DNA of 64,000 nt from Burkholderia sp. Nafp2/4-1b. GTDB lineage: Bacteria > Pseudomonadota > Gammaproteobacteria > Burkholderiales > Burkholderiaceae. A program made the position numbers and the translations under genes. Below, piece after piece: positions 54,088-63,890 of the stretch. A model generated the notes under the pieces. The model ran no database searches. It was not told the origin of the DNA and saw nothing but the letters and a program-made list of their open reading frames with translations. Positions within the stretch are counted from its first letter, which is position 1. Each line of letters begins with the position of its first letter. The stretch spans positions 62,001-126,000 of the forward strand of contig NZ_ML058597.1 of assembly GCF_003635165.1 (NCBI RefSeq), in the 5' to 3' direction.

Positions 54088-55866
54088 TCATCCCGAGGCT
54101 TCGTCTTCCCAGTCGTGCCACTCGATCTGATGCGTTTTCAGATATCCGCTTACCGCCTCGCCGACCGTCGGAAAGAAGTTGCCGTCGCCGAACATGCTCA
54201 ACATTCCGTAATGCTTGAGGCTATCCTTCACGGGACCTTTCAGTTCCGCGAAAACCAGCTTGACCTGCCGCGCCGCCAGCTCGCCATGCAGACGTTCGAG
54301 TACATCGGCCGCCGTGAGATCGATATCGGTCACGGGCTCGGCCGCGATGACGATCCAGCGCGCGGGCTCGGGCGACTCGTCGACGGCGCGCAGCACGCGT
54401 TCGCGAAAGATCTCGCCATTGGCGAAGAAGAGCGGCGCATCCCAGCGCAGCAGCACGAGCCCGGGCACGCGCCGCGCTTCCGGATGGCGCGACACGTCGT
54501 GATAGCCCTTCCTGCCGTCGACCCGCCCGAGCACGGCATCGTAAGGCCGCCACGCGCGCCATAGAAACGCGAGCACCGTGAGCAGCAGCGCGAGTGCAAT
54601 GCCGTTCACGACACCGAGGGCCGCGACGCCCGCGAAGCACGCCACCGCCTGCACGAACTCGCTCTTGCGCAGCCGATAAAGCCGCACGATGCCGCGCACC
54701 TCGACCATGTTGATGCATGCGGCAATCACGACGGCGGCCAGTGCGGATTGCGGCGTGTGCGAAAGCGCGTGCGGCGCGAACAGCAGCAGCGCGGCAACCA
54801 CGGCGGCAGCCACCACGCCCGTCACCTGCGTCTTCGCGCCCGCCGCCTCCGCGACGGGCGTGCGCGAGCTGCTCGCGCTCACCGCGAACCCTTGCACCAA
54901 ACCGGCGGCGAGGTTCGCCAGCCCCAGCGCGATGCATTCCTGGTTCCGGTCCACGCGGGTGTCGTTGCGCAATTCGTAGGTACGGGACAGCACGCTGATA
55001 TCGGTGAACGAAACGAGCGCGATCGCCGCCGCGCTGCCCGCGAGATGCAGCCAGTCGCCGAGGCTCACATTCGGGATGTGCGGCACGGGCAGCCCTTGCG
55101 GGACGGCGCCGACGGTCGCGACGCCGGCGCGGCGGGACAGATCGAACCACATCACCGCCACGGTCGCGCCCGCCACCGCAAGCAGCACGCCCGGCACCTT
55201 GGGCCAGATTCGCTTGCAGACGAGTATCAGCACGAGTGCGGCGACGCCAAGTGCGAGCGATGTCGCGTTGACCTTCGATGCCGCGATGCCTTCGACGACG
55301 TCGCGCACCTGCTCGACGAACGATTCGCCCTTGCCCTTGTAGCCAAGCAGCTTGGGCAACTGTCCGATGCTGATGGTCAGCATGATGCCGTTCAGAAAAC
55401 CGTACCGGATGGGCAGCGACAGAAGCTCGGTGACGAATCCGAGCCTGAGCGTCCCGACCGCGATGCAGATCGCGCCCGCGAGAACCGCGAGCGCGCCGGC
55501 CAGGGCCAGTGCATGGGTGGCGTTGCCGCGCGCAAGCGGCACGATGCTTGCGGCGATCAACGCGACCAGCGCGGAGTCGGGGCCGAGAACGAGGATGCGG
55601 CTTGGGCCGAACAGTGCATACGCAAGCATTGCGGCAAACGATGCATAGAGCCCGTTGACGGCGGGCAGGCCGGCTGCTTCCGCGTACGCCATGCCGGCTG
55701 GCACGAGGACGGCACTGAGCGTGACGCCGGCAAACAGATCGTGCGGCAACCACGGCAATCGATAGCCACGCACGACGGCGAGCCCGTTGATCCACCGCAG
55801 CGGGCCGGCGGCAGGCTTGCGGGGCGGGTGGGCCGTGTGCTGACGGGCTCGGCTTTTGAGGTTCAT
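54088..55866 (-). CDS. SulP-family inorganic anion transporter with STAS domain
   Basis: 592 residues. The SulP membrane domain (LPWLPHDLFAGVTLSAVLVPAGMAYAEAAGLPAVNGLY; VSASSSRTPVAEAAGAKTQV) is followed by a C-terminal STAS domain (RWIVIAAEPVTDIDLTAADVL). Transports sulfate, bicarbonate or dicarboxylates in relatives; substrate not determined. Monocistronic. Confidence 0.92.
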   Translation of the reverse strand: MNLKSRARQHTAHPPRKPAAGPLRWINGLAVVRGYRLPWLPHDLFAGVTLSAVLVPAGMAYAEAAGLPAVNGLYASFAAMLAYALFGPSRILVLGPDSALVALIAASIVPLARGNATHALALAGALAVLAGAICIAVGTLRLGFVTELLSLPIRYGFLNGIMLTISIGQLPKLLGYKGKGESFVEQVRDVVEGIAASKVNATSLALGVAALVLILVCKRIWPKVPGVLLAVAGATVAVMWFDLSRRAGVATVGAVPQGLPVPHIPNVSLGDWLHLAGSAAAIALVSFTDISVLSRTYELRNDTRVDRNQECIALGLANLAAGLVQGFAVSASSSRTPVAEAAGAKTQVTGVVAAAVVAALLLFAPHALSHTPQSALAAVVIAACINMVEVRGIVRLYRLRKSEFVQAVACFAGVAALGVVNGIALALLLTVLAFLWRAWRPYDAVLGRVDGRKGYHDVSRHPEARRVPGLVLLRWDAPLFFANGEIFRERVLRAVDESPEPARWIVIAAEPVTDIDLTAADVLERLHGELAARQVKLVFAELKGPVKDSLKHYGMLSMFGDGNFFPTVGEAVSGYLKTHQIEWHDWEDEASG

Positions 55867-56078
55867 CGCAGGGCATCAAGGAACCCGGGCGAGTCGTTCG
55901 CCAGTTCGCCACGTCCGCCCGTGCCGTTCAGATTACGTTCCCATGTCGCCGGAGCGCAAGCGCGGTTTCACGATATTGCGTTTCAACGCGCAGACCCCGG
56001 ACGCGGGGACGCGCGGGTGCGCCGGGCGCGACGCGATCGTCCAGACCGCCTCCGTGCCCGGCTCACGTCGCGCCGCGT

Positions 56079-56843
56079 TCAGATCTGTTGCTGGCCGCCG
56101 TCGACGAACAGTTCGATCCCGTTCACGAAGCTCGCATCGTCCGACGCGAGGAACAGTGCCGCGCCCGCAATCTCTTCCGGCTCGCCGAGGCGCCCCGTCG
56201 GGATCAGCGAAGCCAGGTAATCGGCGAGACCTTGCCGTTGCGCTTCGTCCTGACCGGCGAGGTCGAGCAGGCCCGGCGTGCGGGTCGCGCCCGGGCTGAT
56301 CGTGTTCACGCGGATGCGGCGTTCCTTCAGATCGAGAATCCAGTTGCGTGCAAACGCGCGCACCGCCGCCTTCGAAGCCGAATACACGCTGAATGCCGCG
56401 GTGCCCGCGCTGCCGGCCGTCGAGCCGGTGAGGATCACCGATGCGCCGTCGGCGAGCAGCGGCAGCGCCTTTTGCACCGTGAACAGCACACCCTTCACGT
56501 TGCGATTGAAGGTGTCGTCGAAGTGCTCTTCCGTGATGCTGCCGAACGGGAGCATCGAACCGCCGCCGGCGTTCGCGAACAGCACGTCGAGGCGCCCCTG
56601 TTCTTCCTTGATCTGCGCATACAGCGCGTCGAGTTCGTCGAGCTTCGTGGAGTCCACGCGGACGCCCGTCGCGGTGCCACCGGCTGCGCGGATCGCGTCG
56701 ACCGCGGCAGCGAGTTCGGCCTGGCGGCGGCCGGTGATGTATACGTGTGCGCCTTCGGCGGCGAAGCGCTGTGCGGTGGCGAGGCCGATGCCGCTGGTTG
56801 CGCCAGTGACGAGTGCGATCTTGTTGTCGAGCTTGCGTGCCAT
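56079..56843 (-). CDS. Short-chain dehydrogenase/reductase (SDR)
   Basis: 254 residues from ATG at 56843. Classical SDR with cofactor motif [12 protein letters not shown] at FANAGGG, Ser in [10 protein letters not shown] and catalytic Tyr-x3-Lys in [10 protein letters not shown]. Substrate unknown. Divergent from the LysR gene at 56984, a common pairing in which the LysR controls the SDR. Confidence 0.92.
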   Translation of the reverse strand: MARKLDNKIALVTGATSGIGLATAQRFAAEGAHVYITGRRQAELAAAVDAIRAAGGTATGVRVDSTKLDELDALYAQIKEEQGRLDVLFANAGGGSMLPFGSITEEHFDDTFNRNVKGVLFTVQKALPLLADGASVILTGSTAGSAGTAAFSVYSASKAAVRAFARNWILDLKERRIRVNTISPGATRTPGLLDLAGQDEAQRQGLADYLASLIPTGRLGEPEEIAGAALFLASDDASFVNGIELFVDGGQQQI

Positions 56844-56983
56844 GGTGTTTCTCCTTGGGTTCGGTACGTGGATGAGGTGTTCGGTGTTACGTGCTGCGAT
56901 GTAAGGAGAATATCGACGCGGCCGTCTTTTCGAAATAGAATTGATCGCAATCCAACGTTGCAAAAATGAAAAGATGAGGGGAA

Positions 56984-57892
56984 ATGGCCAAGCTGCCTGA
57001 CTTCGAAGGGCTCGCGATGTTCGCGAAGGTTGCCGAGGAGGGATCGTTCGCGGCGGCGGCGCGCGCGATGGGCGTGTCGGTGGCCACGGTGTCGCGCGGC
57101 GTCGCGCGTCTGGAAGACCGCCTGGGCGGCAGGCTGTTCAACCGGACTTCCCGGCAACTCGCGCTCACCGAGTTCGGCAGGACGATCTGTGAAAAGGCCG
57201 GCGAGGTGTATCGACATGCCGAGGAGGCGGAAAGCGCGGCGCGCGAGATGGCCGTGCAGCCGCGCGGGCTGGTGCGCCTCGCCGTGCCGATGTCGTTCGG
57301 GTTGCGCTGGGTCGCGCCGCTGCTGCCCGGCTTCTTTCGTGCGTACCCCGATGTGTCGATCGACCTGCATCTGTCGGATGCGTCGGTCGACCTGATCGCC
57401 GACGGGTTCGATGCCGCGTTGCGGATCGCCGCGCTGCCCGATTCATCGCTGGTCGCGCGGCGGTTGTGCGCGGTGACGCAATACGTGGTGGCGTCGCCCG
57501 AGTATCTGAAGCGCGAAGGGCGCCCCGCGCATCCGCGCGAGCTGGTGGAGCGGCCGTGCCTGTCGTACGCGTTTCGTGCGCATAGCGATGTGTGGCGCTT
57601 CACGAACGACGCGGGCGACGAGGAGCCGATCATGCCGAGCGGTCCGCTGCGCGTGACGAATGCCGATGCGTTATTGCCGACGCTGCTCGCGGGGCTGGCG
57701 ATCGCCGAACTGCCCGAGTTCATCGCCGGCGAGTACCTGGCCGACGGCCGTCTTGAAGCGCTCCTGCCCGACTGGTCGCTGACGAAGGGCGGGCTGTATT
57801 TCGTCACGCCGTCCGCGCGCGCCCGTCCGGCGAAGGTGGCCGCGCTGTCCGACTATTTCGCCGAACACCTGTCCGAGCCGTCGTGGCGATGA
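56984..57892 (+). CDS. LysR-family transcriptional regulator
   Basis: 302 residues. The helix-turn-helix [21 protein letters not shown] and an effector domain of the CrgA/AaeR-like branch ([23 protein letters not shown]). AGATGAGGGGAA precedes the ATG. Probably regulates the divergent SDR gene and itself. Confidence 0.9.
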   Translation: MAKLPDFEGLAMFAKVAEEGSFAAAARAMGVSVATVSRGVARLEDRLGGRLFNRTSRQLALTEFGRTICEKAGEVYRHAEEAESAAREMAVQPRGLVRLAVPMSFGLRWVAPLLPGFFRAYPDVSIDLHLSDASVDLIADGFDAALRIAALPDSSLVARRLCAVTQYVVASPEYLKREGRPAHPRELVERPCLSYAFRAHSDVWRFTNDAGDEEPIMPSGPLRVTNADALLPTLLAGLAIAELPEFIAGEYLADGRLEALLPDWSLTKGGLYFVTPSARARPAKVAALSDYFAEHLSEPSWR

Positions 57893-57968
57893 CCGAAGTG
57901 ATCGGTCGGTCGCGATTGAATCGGTTGGCCGGACAGGTGTGTTCTTCCGCAGCGGCGGCGCTTCCGCT

Positions 57969-58943
57969 CTACTTGATCCCGCAAGCGCGCGCTGCACCGA
58001 ACGCGGCACGCACTTCGTTCACCGTCTGGTCGGGTGCCTGCAGATGCGGAAAGTGGCCGAGTTCAGGCAGAATCGAGATCTTCGCGCCGGTACGGTCCGC
58101 GTACTCGAGGCCCATTTCCTTCTTGATGTAGATATCCTTCTCGCCCCACACGACCTTCACGGGCACTTTCAGCTGCGCCATATTGGCCTCGAAGTCATCC
58201 TGGTCTCGCGTAAAGCACGCGTAGTAGTGGAAGAATGCGTCGGCCGCCGTCACGTCACCGTCCCACCCTTTCGCCATATCATCGGTGAATTCCTTGGGCA
58301 GCGCGTAGCGCGCTTCGTCCGACATGCCGCGGAAGAACGTGTTTGCGAGGATCTCGTCGCGATTCTTGTTCATTGCAGCACGCACGATGTCGGATGAAGG
58401 CGCCGACTTCAGGCCCTGCAGGCTTTCGTACATATATTGCGGCCGGTTGAACGGGGCGAAATCGCCCACGATGATCTCCCTGGCGATATCCGGTTGTTCC
58501 AGTGCGGCCAGCAGCGCGGGCAGTGCACCGATATCCGTCGCATAAATCACCAGTTTCGAACCGTCGATACCGGACGCGTGGATATAGTCCGCCAGCACAC
58601 GCGCATAGTCCTTCGGCGCGTACGAGAAGCGATCGGCGGGCGGCCGCGACGATTGCCCGTAGCCCGGCCAGTCGAACGCATGCACGTCGTAGTCGCTGGA
58701 AAGCGATTCGGCGATAGGTGTCCACGCATGCATCGTCTCGGGGAAGCCGTGCAGGAACAGTACGGTGCCCTTCGGGTCGGCAGCACGGTAGACCATATGG
58801 CGCAGCGTGATGTCGGCGTTGACCTGCACCTCGCCGACGTAGACCTTTGGTGCCGACGACGATGACGCAGGCACGTTCGGGGAAGCCGGAGTACCCGCTG
58901 CTGCTGCGGGGGAGAGGATCGCTTTCGTGGCGGGATTGGACAT
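57969..58943 (-). CDS. Alpha/beta hydrolase of the epoxide hydrolase/dehalogenase type
   Basis: 324 residues. About 45 Ala/Ser/Pro-rich N-terminal residues precede an alpha/beta hydrolase domain with the oxyanion motif HGFPETMHAW, nucleophile Asp in the elbow YATDIGALPA, and a closing His in ELGHFPHLQAPD. An Asp nucleophile indicates epoxide hydrolase, haloalkane dehalogenase or fluoroacetate dehalogenase chemistry rather than esterase. Substrate not predictable. Confidence 0.85.
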   Translation of the reverse strand: MSNPATKAILSPAAAAGTPASPNVPASSSSAPKVYVGEVQVNADITLRHMVYRAADPKGTVLFLHGFPETMHAWTPIAESLSSDYDVHAFDWPGYGQSSRPPADRFSYAPKDYARVLADYIHASGIDGSKLVIYATDIGALPALLAALEQPDIAREIIVGDFAPFNRPQYMYESLQGLKSAPSSDIVRAAMNKNRDEILANTFFRGMSDEARYALPKEFTDDMAKGWDGDVTAADAFFHYYACFTRDQDDFEANMAQLKVPVKVVWGEKDIYIKKEMGLEYADRTGAKISILPELGHFPHLQAPDQTVNEVRAAFGAARACGIK

Positions 58944-59026
58944 GATCGTGGTTCTCGTTCAGTGCGGAATTGCGCGGGCAAGGTGCGCTTCGCTGTTTCG
59001 GGTTTGGCGGGTGTGCCGGATGCGTT

Positions 59027-59431
59027 CTACTGACCCACCGGTGGATTCAGAAGCTTGCTCAATGGTTTCAGTGGGCCGATCGGAAGTAGCGAGAACGTCA
59101 TCAGGTGCGCCTTTCCCAACGGCAATGCCTCCAGCATTTCATGCGCTTGACCGACGTCGGTCACGTTCAGGATGAACGCCACTCCGGCCCGGTCCTGCAG
59201 CGAATACCACTGATCGATCTTGCCCTCGAGATACAGCTGGGCCGTCTCGCGGGCTTCGGTCGGAAGAATGGTCTGGACGTATTGCATGTCCGTACCCGGC
59301 GAAAAGGTGCCAATCGCCAGTATCTTCGTGGTGGGCGTCGTTGGCATCGGCGCTGAATGTGCCATGGAGACTCCTGCGCAAGCGAGCAGCAAGAATGCTG
59401 TCGTCAATTCAAGAAGAGGGCGTTTCATCAT
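59027..59431 (-). CDS. Small exported protein of unknown function
   Basis: 134 residues with a signal peptide (LELTTAFLLLACAGVSMAHS). The mature part (KILAIGTFSPGTDMQYVQTI, EGKIDQWYSLQDRAGVAFIL, EALPLGKAHLMTFSLLPIGPL) has the pattern of dimeric alpha/beta ferredoxin-like proteins such as muconolactone isomerase or YCII relatives, but no named family is certain. Overlaps the NTF2-like gene by 23 bases; likely the end of a small operon with it. Confidence 0.7.
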   Translation of the reverse strand: MMKRPLLELTTAFLLLACAGVSMAHSAPMPTTPTTKILAIGTFSPGTDMQYVQTILPTEARETAQLYLEGKIDQWYSLQDRAGVAFILNVTDVGQAHEMLEALPLGKAHLMTFSLLPIGPLKPLSKLLNPPVGQ

Positions 59432-59885
59432 GCGCCCCCGGTCGGGCTGGTGGCACGGATGCCGCGTGCAGCGCGGCGGCTTCCGATTCCGACAGATAGA
59501 AAGCGCGGAAGCGCTCGTCGACGCGCTCGCGCATCAATTGCGAGAACAGCAGCGCGGCACCGAGCGGACGGTGATTGATGACGACGGAATCCGTCTGGCC
59601 CTGATCATTCCTGTGAGCGACGACGACTGTCTCGATCGGCAAGCCGCGAACGCTGGACCGATAGGATTCCAGATAAAGATGGTCGCTGACCATGCCTTTG
59701 TAAGCATGCTGCTGGAATTCGTAGAGCGACACCGCATGCTTGATCACGGAGAGAATATCGGCCCGTCCGTCGATCGGGCGTTTCAGCACGGTGGCTTCCA
59801 GCGTCGCGTGGTCGGCGAGGTTCGCCAGCCACAGCGGCAGACCGCCAGCGGGCGTCATCGTGGGGGCCGTGTCATTGAATTTCAT
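59409..59885 (-). CDS. NTF2/SnoaL-like fold protein
   Basis: 158 residues from ATG at 59885. The N-terminal half has the typical NTF2-like pattern LADHATLEATVLKRPIDGRA and DILSVIKHAVSLYE. Family members include ketosteroid isomerase-like enzymes and binding proteins; active-site residues cannot be assigned. Between a truncated tautomerase gene (5-base gap) and the small exported protein. Confidence 0.75.
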   Translation of the reverse strand: MKFNDTAPTMTPAGGLPLWLANLADHATLEATVLKRPIDGRADILSVIKHAVSLYEFQQHAYKGMVSDHLYLESYRSSVRGLPIETVVVAHRNDQGQTDSVVINHRPLGAALLFSQLMRERVDERFRAFYLSESEAAALHAASVPPARPGAHDETPSS

Positions 59886-59890
59886 GCTGG

Positions 59891-60052
59891 TTACTCCTTG
59901 CCCGCGTCGAGCGCGATGCCCGGCTGAACCAGCGGGTTGGCGGGATCGTACCCTTCCGCCCGGATGAGGATGTCGGTCAGCTCCCTGATGAGGCGCGCTT
60001 CGGCGTCGGGTGTCAATGCGTGTTCGGGCCACATGGCGTCGATCATCGGCAT
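59891..60052 (-). CDS. Truncated tautomerase-family protein
   Basis: 53 residues, ATG at 60052 preceded by CAGGAG. Starts MPMIDAMWPEHALTPDAEAR, the N-terminus of 4-oxalocrotonate tautomerase-type proteins in which Pro2 becomes the catalytic terminal proline. Full-length relatives with this N-terminus are about 130 residues; here the frame stops soon after AEGYDPANPLVQPG. Probably a shortened or decayed gene, though the ribosome site and first half are intact. Confidence 0.6.
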   Translation of the reverse strand: MPMIDAMWPEHALTPDAEARLIRELTDILIRAEGYDPANPLVQPGIALDAGKE

Positions 60053-60156
60053 GGGGTGCTCCTGTCTGCAGTTGATTGGATGTCGCCATCGTCGCCGTTT
60101 ACGCGCACGCCAGAAAGTGGCAGCATCGCCACTATTCAAGGAAATTCGGACATACG

Positions 60157-61194
60157 ATGGCAATCATCCGCATCTGGGTCTATGACGGCATTCTCGCGTC
60201 CGGTGTCGCGGGCCCGGTTGACGTATTCAGTGCCGCGAATCAGTTCCATGCGCGCAGGGCGGCGCCGGGCACGACCGCCGCGCCGGTGTTCGTCTGGCGC
60301 GTGGAGTCGCTCGACGGGCTGCCCGTCAAGGCGGCGTCAGGTCAGATCATTCCGGTCGACGGCAAGATCGACCCGCGCAAGCGAGCGGACGCCGTGCTGC
60401 TGACGGCGCCTTTCTTTTCGCAGATCGACGAATTCATCGGGCGTCGCGAGCAGTTGAACGAACTGACTTCCGCGCTGCGACGCCAACGCAAGGCCGGCGC
60501 GATGCTCGCCGCCTATTGCACTGCCAATTACCTGCTTGCCGAGGCCGGCCTGCTGGATGGCCGCGCTGCTACGACGCACTGGGCGAGAGCGGCGGACTTC
60601 GCGCGCCGCTATCCGCGTGTGGAAGTCCGCGCGAACGAACTGCTGCTCGCGCAAGACGGGATCATCTCGGGCGGCTCCGTGACGTCCTATCTGAATCTCG
60701 CCGTGCACCTCGTCGAAGCATGCGCCGGCGAACAGCTTGCGACGATGACCGCGAAGGCGCTGTTGATCGACATGAACCGGACATCGCAGGCGTCCTTTGC
60801 CACGCTGCTCGACGAACACGGGCATACCGATACACTCGTCGCGCGCGCGCAGCAGCGGATGGAGGCGACCTTGCAGCAAGGATTCCGGCTCGGCGATCTC
60901 GCGGCATCGCTTGCCGTCAGCGAACGCACGCTCAATCGTCGTTTCAAGGAAGCCGTCGGGCTCGCGCCGTTGGCGTATCTGCAGAACCTGCGTGTCGAGG
61001 TGGCGAAACGTCTGCTGGAAACCCGGCCGATCGGGCTCGAGGATGTGAGTCAGCGCGTGGGTTATGGCGATGTCAGCACGTTCCGGCAGTTGTTCAAGCG
61101 CAAGACCGGGTTATCGCCGAGCGAATATCAGATGCAGTTTGCGCGTGCGGCGGCGAAACGCAGCGGAGCCGAGCCAGGCGATCAACGTAGTTGA
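60157..61194 (+). CDS. GlxA/FtrA-like AraC-family regulator
   Basis: 345 residues from ATG at 60157. DJ-1/PfpI-like domain (IIRIWVYDGILASGVAGPVDVFSAANQFH, AAYCTANYLLAEAGLLDG) and a C-terminal AraC domain (LAASLAVSERTLNRRFKEAV, QRVGYGDVSTFRQLFKRKTGLSP). Divergent from the tautomerase-led operon and directly upstream of the nitrilase, so it may control either. Confidence 0.88.
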   Translation: MAIIRIWVYDGILASGVAGPVDVFSAANQFHARRAAPGTTAAPVFVWRVESLDGLPVKAASGQIIPVDGKIDPRKRADAVLLTAPFFSQIDEFIGRREQLNELTSALRRQRKAGAMLAAYCTANYLLAEAGLLDGRAATTHWARAADFARRYPRVEVRANELLLAQDGIISGGSVTSYLNLAVHLVEACAGEQLATMTAKALLIDMNRTSQASFATLLDEHGHTDTLVARAQQRMEATLQQGFRLGDLAASLAVSERTLNRRFKEAVGLAPLAYLQNLRVEVAKRLLETRPIGLEDVSQRVGYGDVSTFRQLFKRKTGLSPSEYQMQFARAAAKRSGAEPGDQRS

Positions 61195-61254
61195 CGCATC
61201 GCGACGCCGTGTTACTGCTCGCGTCATTTCCCGGCCGCTCCCTTTTTTGTTTTG

Positions 61255-61275
61255 GTATCCGGACGTATCGGATAC
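61255..61275. promoter_or_regulatory. Inverted repeat upstream of nitrilase
   Basis: GTATCCG-N7-CGGATAC, with a further CGGATAC at about 61323-61329. It lies about 120 bases before the nitrilase start; a candidate operator for a dimeric activator. Confidence 0.5.
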
Positions 61276-61396
61276 AGACGCAGATACGTAGGCATACATA
61301 TCGCCGACTTTCGGACACGAACCGGATACGTTCGCCTGCTCCAATGCGCCTGTCGCGAGCGGAACGCCGCTGCGCGCACTCATCAAGGAGCAGAGC

Positions 61397-62389
61397 ATGA
61401 AAGTCGTCAAGGCCGCCGCGGTTCAGTTCAGCCCGGTGCTCTACAGTCGTGAAGCGACCGTCGCCAAGGTCGTGCAGAAGATCCACCAGCTCGGCCAGCA
61501 AGGCGTGCAGTTCGCCACCTTTCCCGAAACGGTCATCCCCTATTACCCGTACTTCGCGGCCGTTCAGACGGGCATCGAACTGCTGTCCGGTACCGAGCAC
61601 CTTCGGCTGCTGGAACAGGCCGTGACCGTGCCGTCCGCTGCGACCGACGCAATCGGCGAAGCCGCACGCAAGGCCGGCATGGTCGTGTCCATCGGCGTCA
61701 ACGAGCGCGATGGCGGTACGCTGTACAACACGCAGTTGCTGTTCGACGCGGACGGGAAACTGATCCAGCGCCGCCGCAAGATCACGCCGACGCATTTCGA
61801 GCGCATGATCTGGGGGCAGGGCGATGGCTCGGGCCTGCGCGCCGTCGACAGCGCCGTCGGTCGCATCGGCCAGCTTGCGTGCTTCGAGCACAACAATCCG
61901 CTCGCGCGCTACGCGATGATCGCCGACGGCGAGCAGATTCATTCGGCGATGTATCCGGGTTCGGCCTTCGGCGAGGGCTTCGCGCAGCGCATGGAGATCA
62001 ACATCCGACAGCATGCGCTCGAGTCCGGCGCGTTCGTCGTCAATGCAACGGCGTGGCTGGATGCCGACCAGCAGGCGCAAATCATGAAGGACACCGGTTG
62101 CGCTATCGGCCCGATCTCGGGCGGCTGCTTCACGACGATCGTCTCCCCCGACGGCATGCTGATGGCCGAGCCGCTCCGAACTGGCGAGGGCGAAGTCATC
62201 GTCGACCTCGACTTCACGCAGATCGACCGCCGCAAGCTGCTGATGGATGCGGCCGGCCACTATAACCGTTCCGAACTGCTCAGCTTGATGATCGACCGTA
62301 CGCCGACCGCGCATGTCCATGAACGCGTCGCGCACCCGATGAGCAATCACGAGCAGGCCGCGGACGAGACGCGCGCGCTGGTTGCGTGA
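61397..62389 (+). CDS. Nitrilase (aliphatic, carbon-nitrogen hydrolase family)
   Basis: 330 residues. Catalytic triad Glu44 (FPETVIPYYPYF), Lys128 (RRRKITPTHFER) and Cys162 (GQLACFEHNNPLARY), with the H-N-N after the Cys typical of true nitrilases. Converts a nitrile to acid and ammonia in the cytoplasm; natural substrate unknown. AAGGAG precedes the ATG. Followed by an epoxide hydrolase gene 98 bases on, perhaps the same pathway. Confidence 0.92.
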   Translation: MKVVKAAAVQFSPVLYSREATVAKVVQKIHQLGQQGVQFATFPETVIPYYPYFAAVQTGIELLSGTEHLRLLEQAVTVPSAATDAIGEAARKAGMVVSIGVNERDGGTLYNTQLLFDADGKLIQRRRKITPTHFERMIWGQGDGSGLRAVDSAVGRIGQLACFEHNNPLARYAMIADGEQIHSAMYPGSAFGEGFAQRMEINIRQHALESGAFVVNATAWLDADQQAQIMKDTGCAIGPISGGCFTTIVSPDGMLMAEPLRTGEGEVIVDLDFTQIDRRKLLMDAAGHYNRSELLSLMIDRTPTAHVHERVAHPMSNHEQAADETRALVA

Positions 62390-62487
62390 TGCGGCGACCT
62401 CGGCGCATGAAGGCGCTTTTTTTTGATTCAAACATGTGCATATGCATAAAGCAATGCCGTGAAGTTTCTCTTTGAAAGGTGTGCGAT

Positions 62488-63855
62488 ATGACAGCGAATG
62501 CTTCCCCCGATCGACCCCTGCAATCCTCGTCACGCCGGCACTTTGTCGGTATGGCCGCCGCCGCACTTGCAGCCGGGTCGCTGCCCCGTCTCGCCTTCGC
62601 GGATGCCAGTCCGGCGCTCGGCACCGTTACGGAGCCCGCGAACGGCGACAGGTCCGCGATTCGCCCGTTCCGCGTTCATGTGCCCGATGCGCAACTTGCC
62701 GACATGCGGCATCGCATCAACGCGACGCGCTGGCCGGACCGCGAGACCGTGGCCGACGAGTCGCAGGGGATTCAGCTTGCGACCATTCAGGGGCTCGCGC
62801 AGTACTGGGCGACCGGCTATGACTGGCGCAAATGCGAAGCGCGGCTGAATTCGTATCCGCAGTTCGTGACCGAGATCGACGGGCTGGACATTCATTTCAT
62901 CCATGTGCGATCGAAGCATGAGAATGCGATGCCGTTGATCGTGACCCACGGCTGGCCGGGCTCCATCATCGAGCAGTTCAAGATCATCGGGCCGCTCGTC
63001 GATCCGACGGCGTACGGTGCGCCGGCGTCGGATGCGTTCCACCTCGTGATCCCGTCGCTGCCCGGCTATGGCTTTTCGGCGAGACCCACGACAACGGGAT
63101 GGGGCCCCGAGCGCACGGCGCGCGCCTGGGTCACGCTGATGAAGCGGCTCGGCTACGCGCGCTTTGCGTCGCAGGGCGGCGATCTCGGCGGCATCGTCAC
63201 GAACATCATGGCGAAACAGGCGCCGCCCGAGCTGATGGGCATTCATGTGAATTTCCCGGCGTCCGTGCCGGCGGAGATCCTGAAGTCGCTGACGGCCGGC
63301 GATCCGGCGCCTGCCGGCTCGTCGGACGAGGAGCGGCACGCGTATGAGCAGCTGAGCGCCAATTTCAAGCGGAAGCGCGGCTACGCGATTGAAATGGGCA
63401 CGCGGCCGCAGACGCTGTACGGACTCGCCGATTCGCCCGTCGCGCTGGCTTCCTGGCTGCTCGACCACGGCGACGGTTACGGCCAGCCCGCGGCGGCCCT
63501 GAGCGCGGCCGTGCTCGGTCGCGCGGTCAACGGCCACTCGGCCGGCGCGCTGACGCGCGACGACGTACTCGACGACATCACGCTTTACTGGCTGACCAAC
63601 ACGGGTATCTCGGCGGCGCGCTTCTATTGGGAGTCCCATGCGAACTTCTTCCTCGCGGCCGATGTGAGCGTGCCTGCCGCCGTGAGCGCGTTCCCGGGAG
63701 AAAATTACCAGGCGCCGAGAAGCTGGACCGAGCGGGCTTATCGCAACCTGATTTACTTCAACAAGCCTGAGACGGGTGGCCACTTCGCGGCATGGGAGGA
63801 ACCGACGATCTTCGCGAACGAAGTGCGCGCCGGGTTGAGATCGTTGCGTTCCTGA
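62488..63855 (+). CDS. Tat-exported epoxide hydrolase (EHN family)
   Basis: 455 residues from ATG at 62488 with GAAAGG upstream. A twin-arginine leader (SSRRHFVGMAAAALAAG) is followed by an epoxide hydrolase N-terminal domain (IRPFRVHVPDAQLADMRHRI). The alpha/beta hydrolase core has HGWPGS, nucleophile Asp in SQGGDLGG and the closing His in GGHFAAWEEP. Predicted to open epoxides in the periplasm. The export signal is the unusual part, since most relatives are cytoplasmic. Confidence 0.9.
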   Translation: MTANASPDRPLQSSSRRHFVGMAAAALAAGSLPRLAFADASPALGTVTEPANGDRSAIRPFRVHVPDAQLADMRHRINATRWPDRETVADESQGIQLATIQGLAQYWATGYDWRKCEARLNSYPQFVTEIDGLDIHFIHVRSKHENAMPLIVTHGWPGSIIEQFKIIGPLVDPTAYGAPASDAFHLVIPSLPGYGFSARPTTTGWGPERTARAWVTLMKRLGYARFASQGGDLGGIVTNIMAKQAPPELMGIHVNFPASVPAEILKSLTAGDPAPAGSSDEERHAYEQLSANFKRKRGYAIEMGTRPQTLYGLADSPVALASWLLDHGDGYGQPAAALSAAVLGRAVNGHSAGALTRDDVLDDITLYWLTNTGISAARFYWESHANFFLAADVSVPAAVSAFPGENYQAPRSWTERAYRNLIYFNKPETGGHFAAWEEPTIFANEVRAGLRSLRS

Positions 63856-63864
63856 CGTGCGAAG

Positions 63865-63890
63865 CGCTCCGCCGCGCTTGCGGTGGAGCG
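63865..63890 (+). other. Hairpin after the epoxide hydrolase gene
   Basis: CGCTCCGCCGC pairs with GCGGTGGAGCG (one G-T wobble) around GCTT, 10 bases past the stop. No U tract, so it is not a classical terminator. The remaining bases to 64000 show nothing I can assign. Confidence 0.5.
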
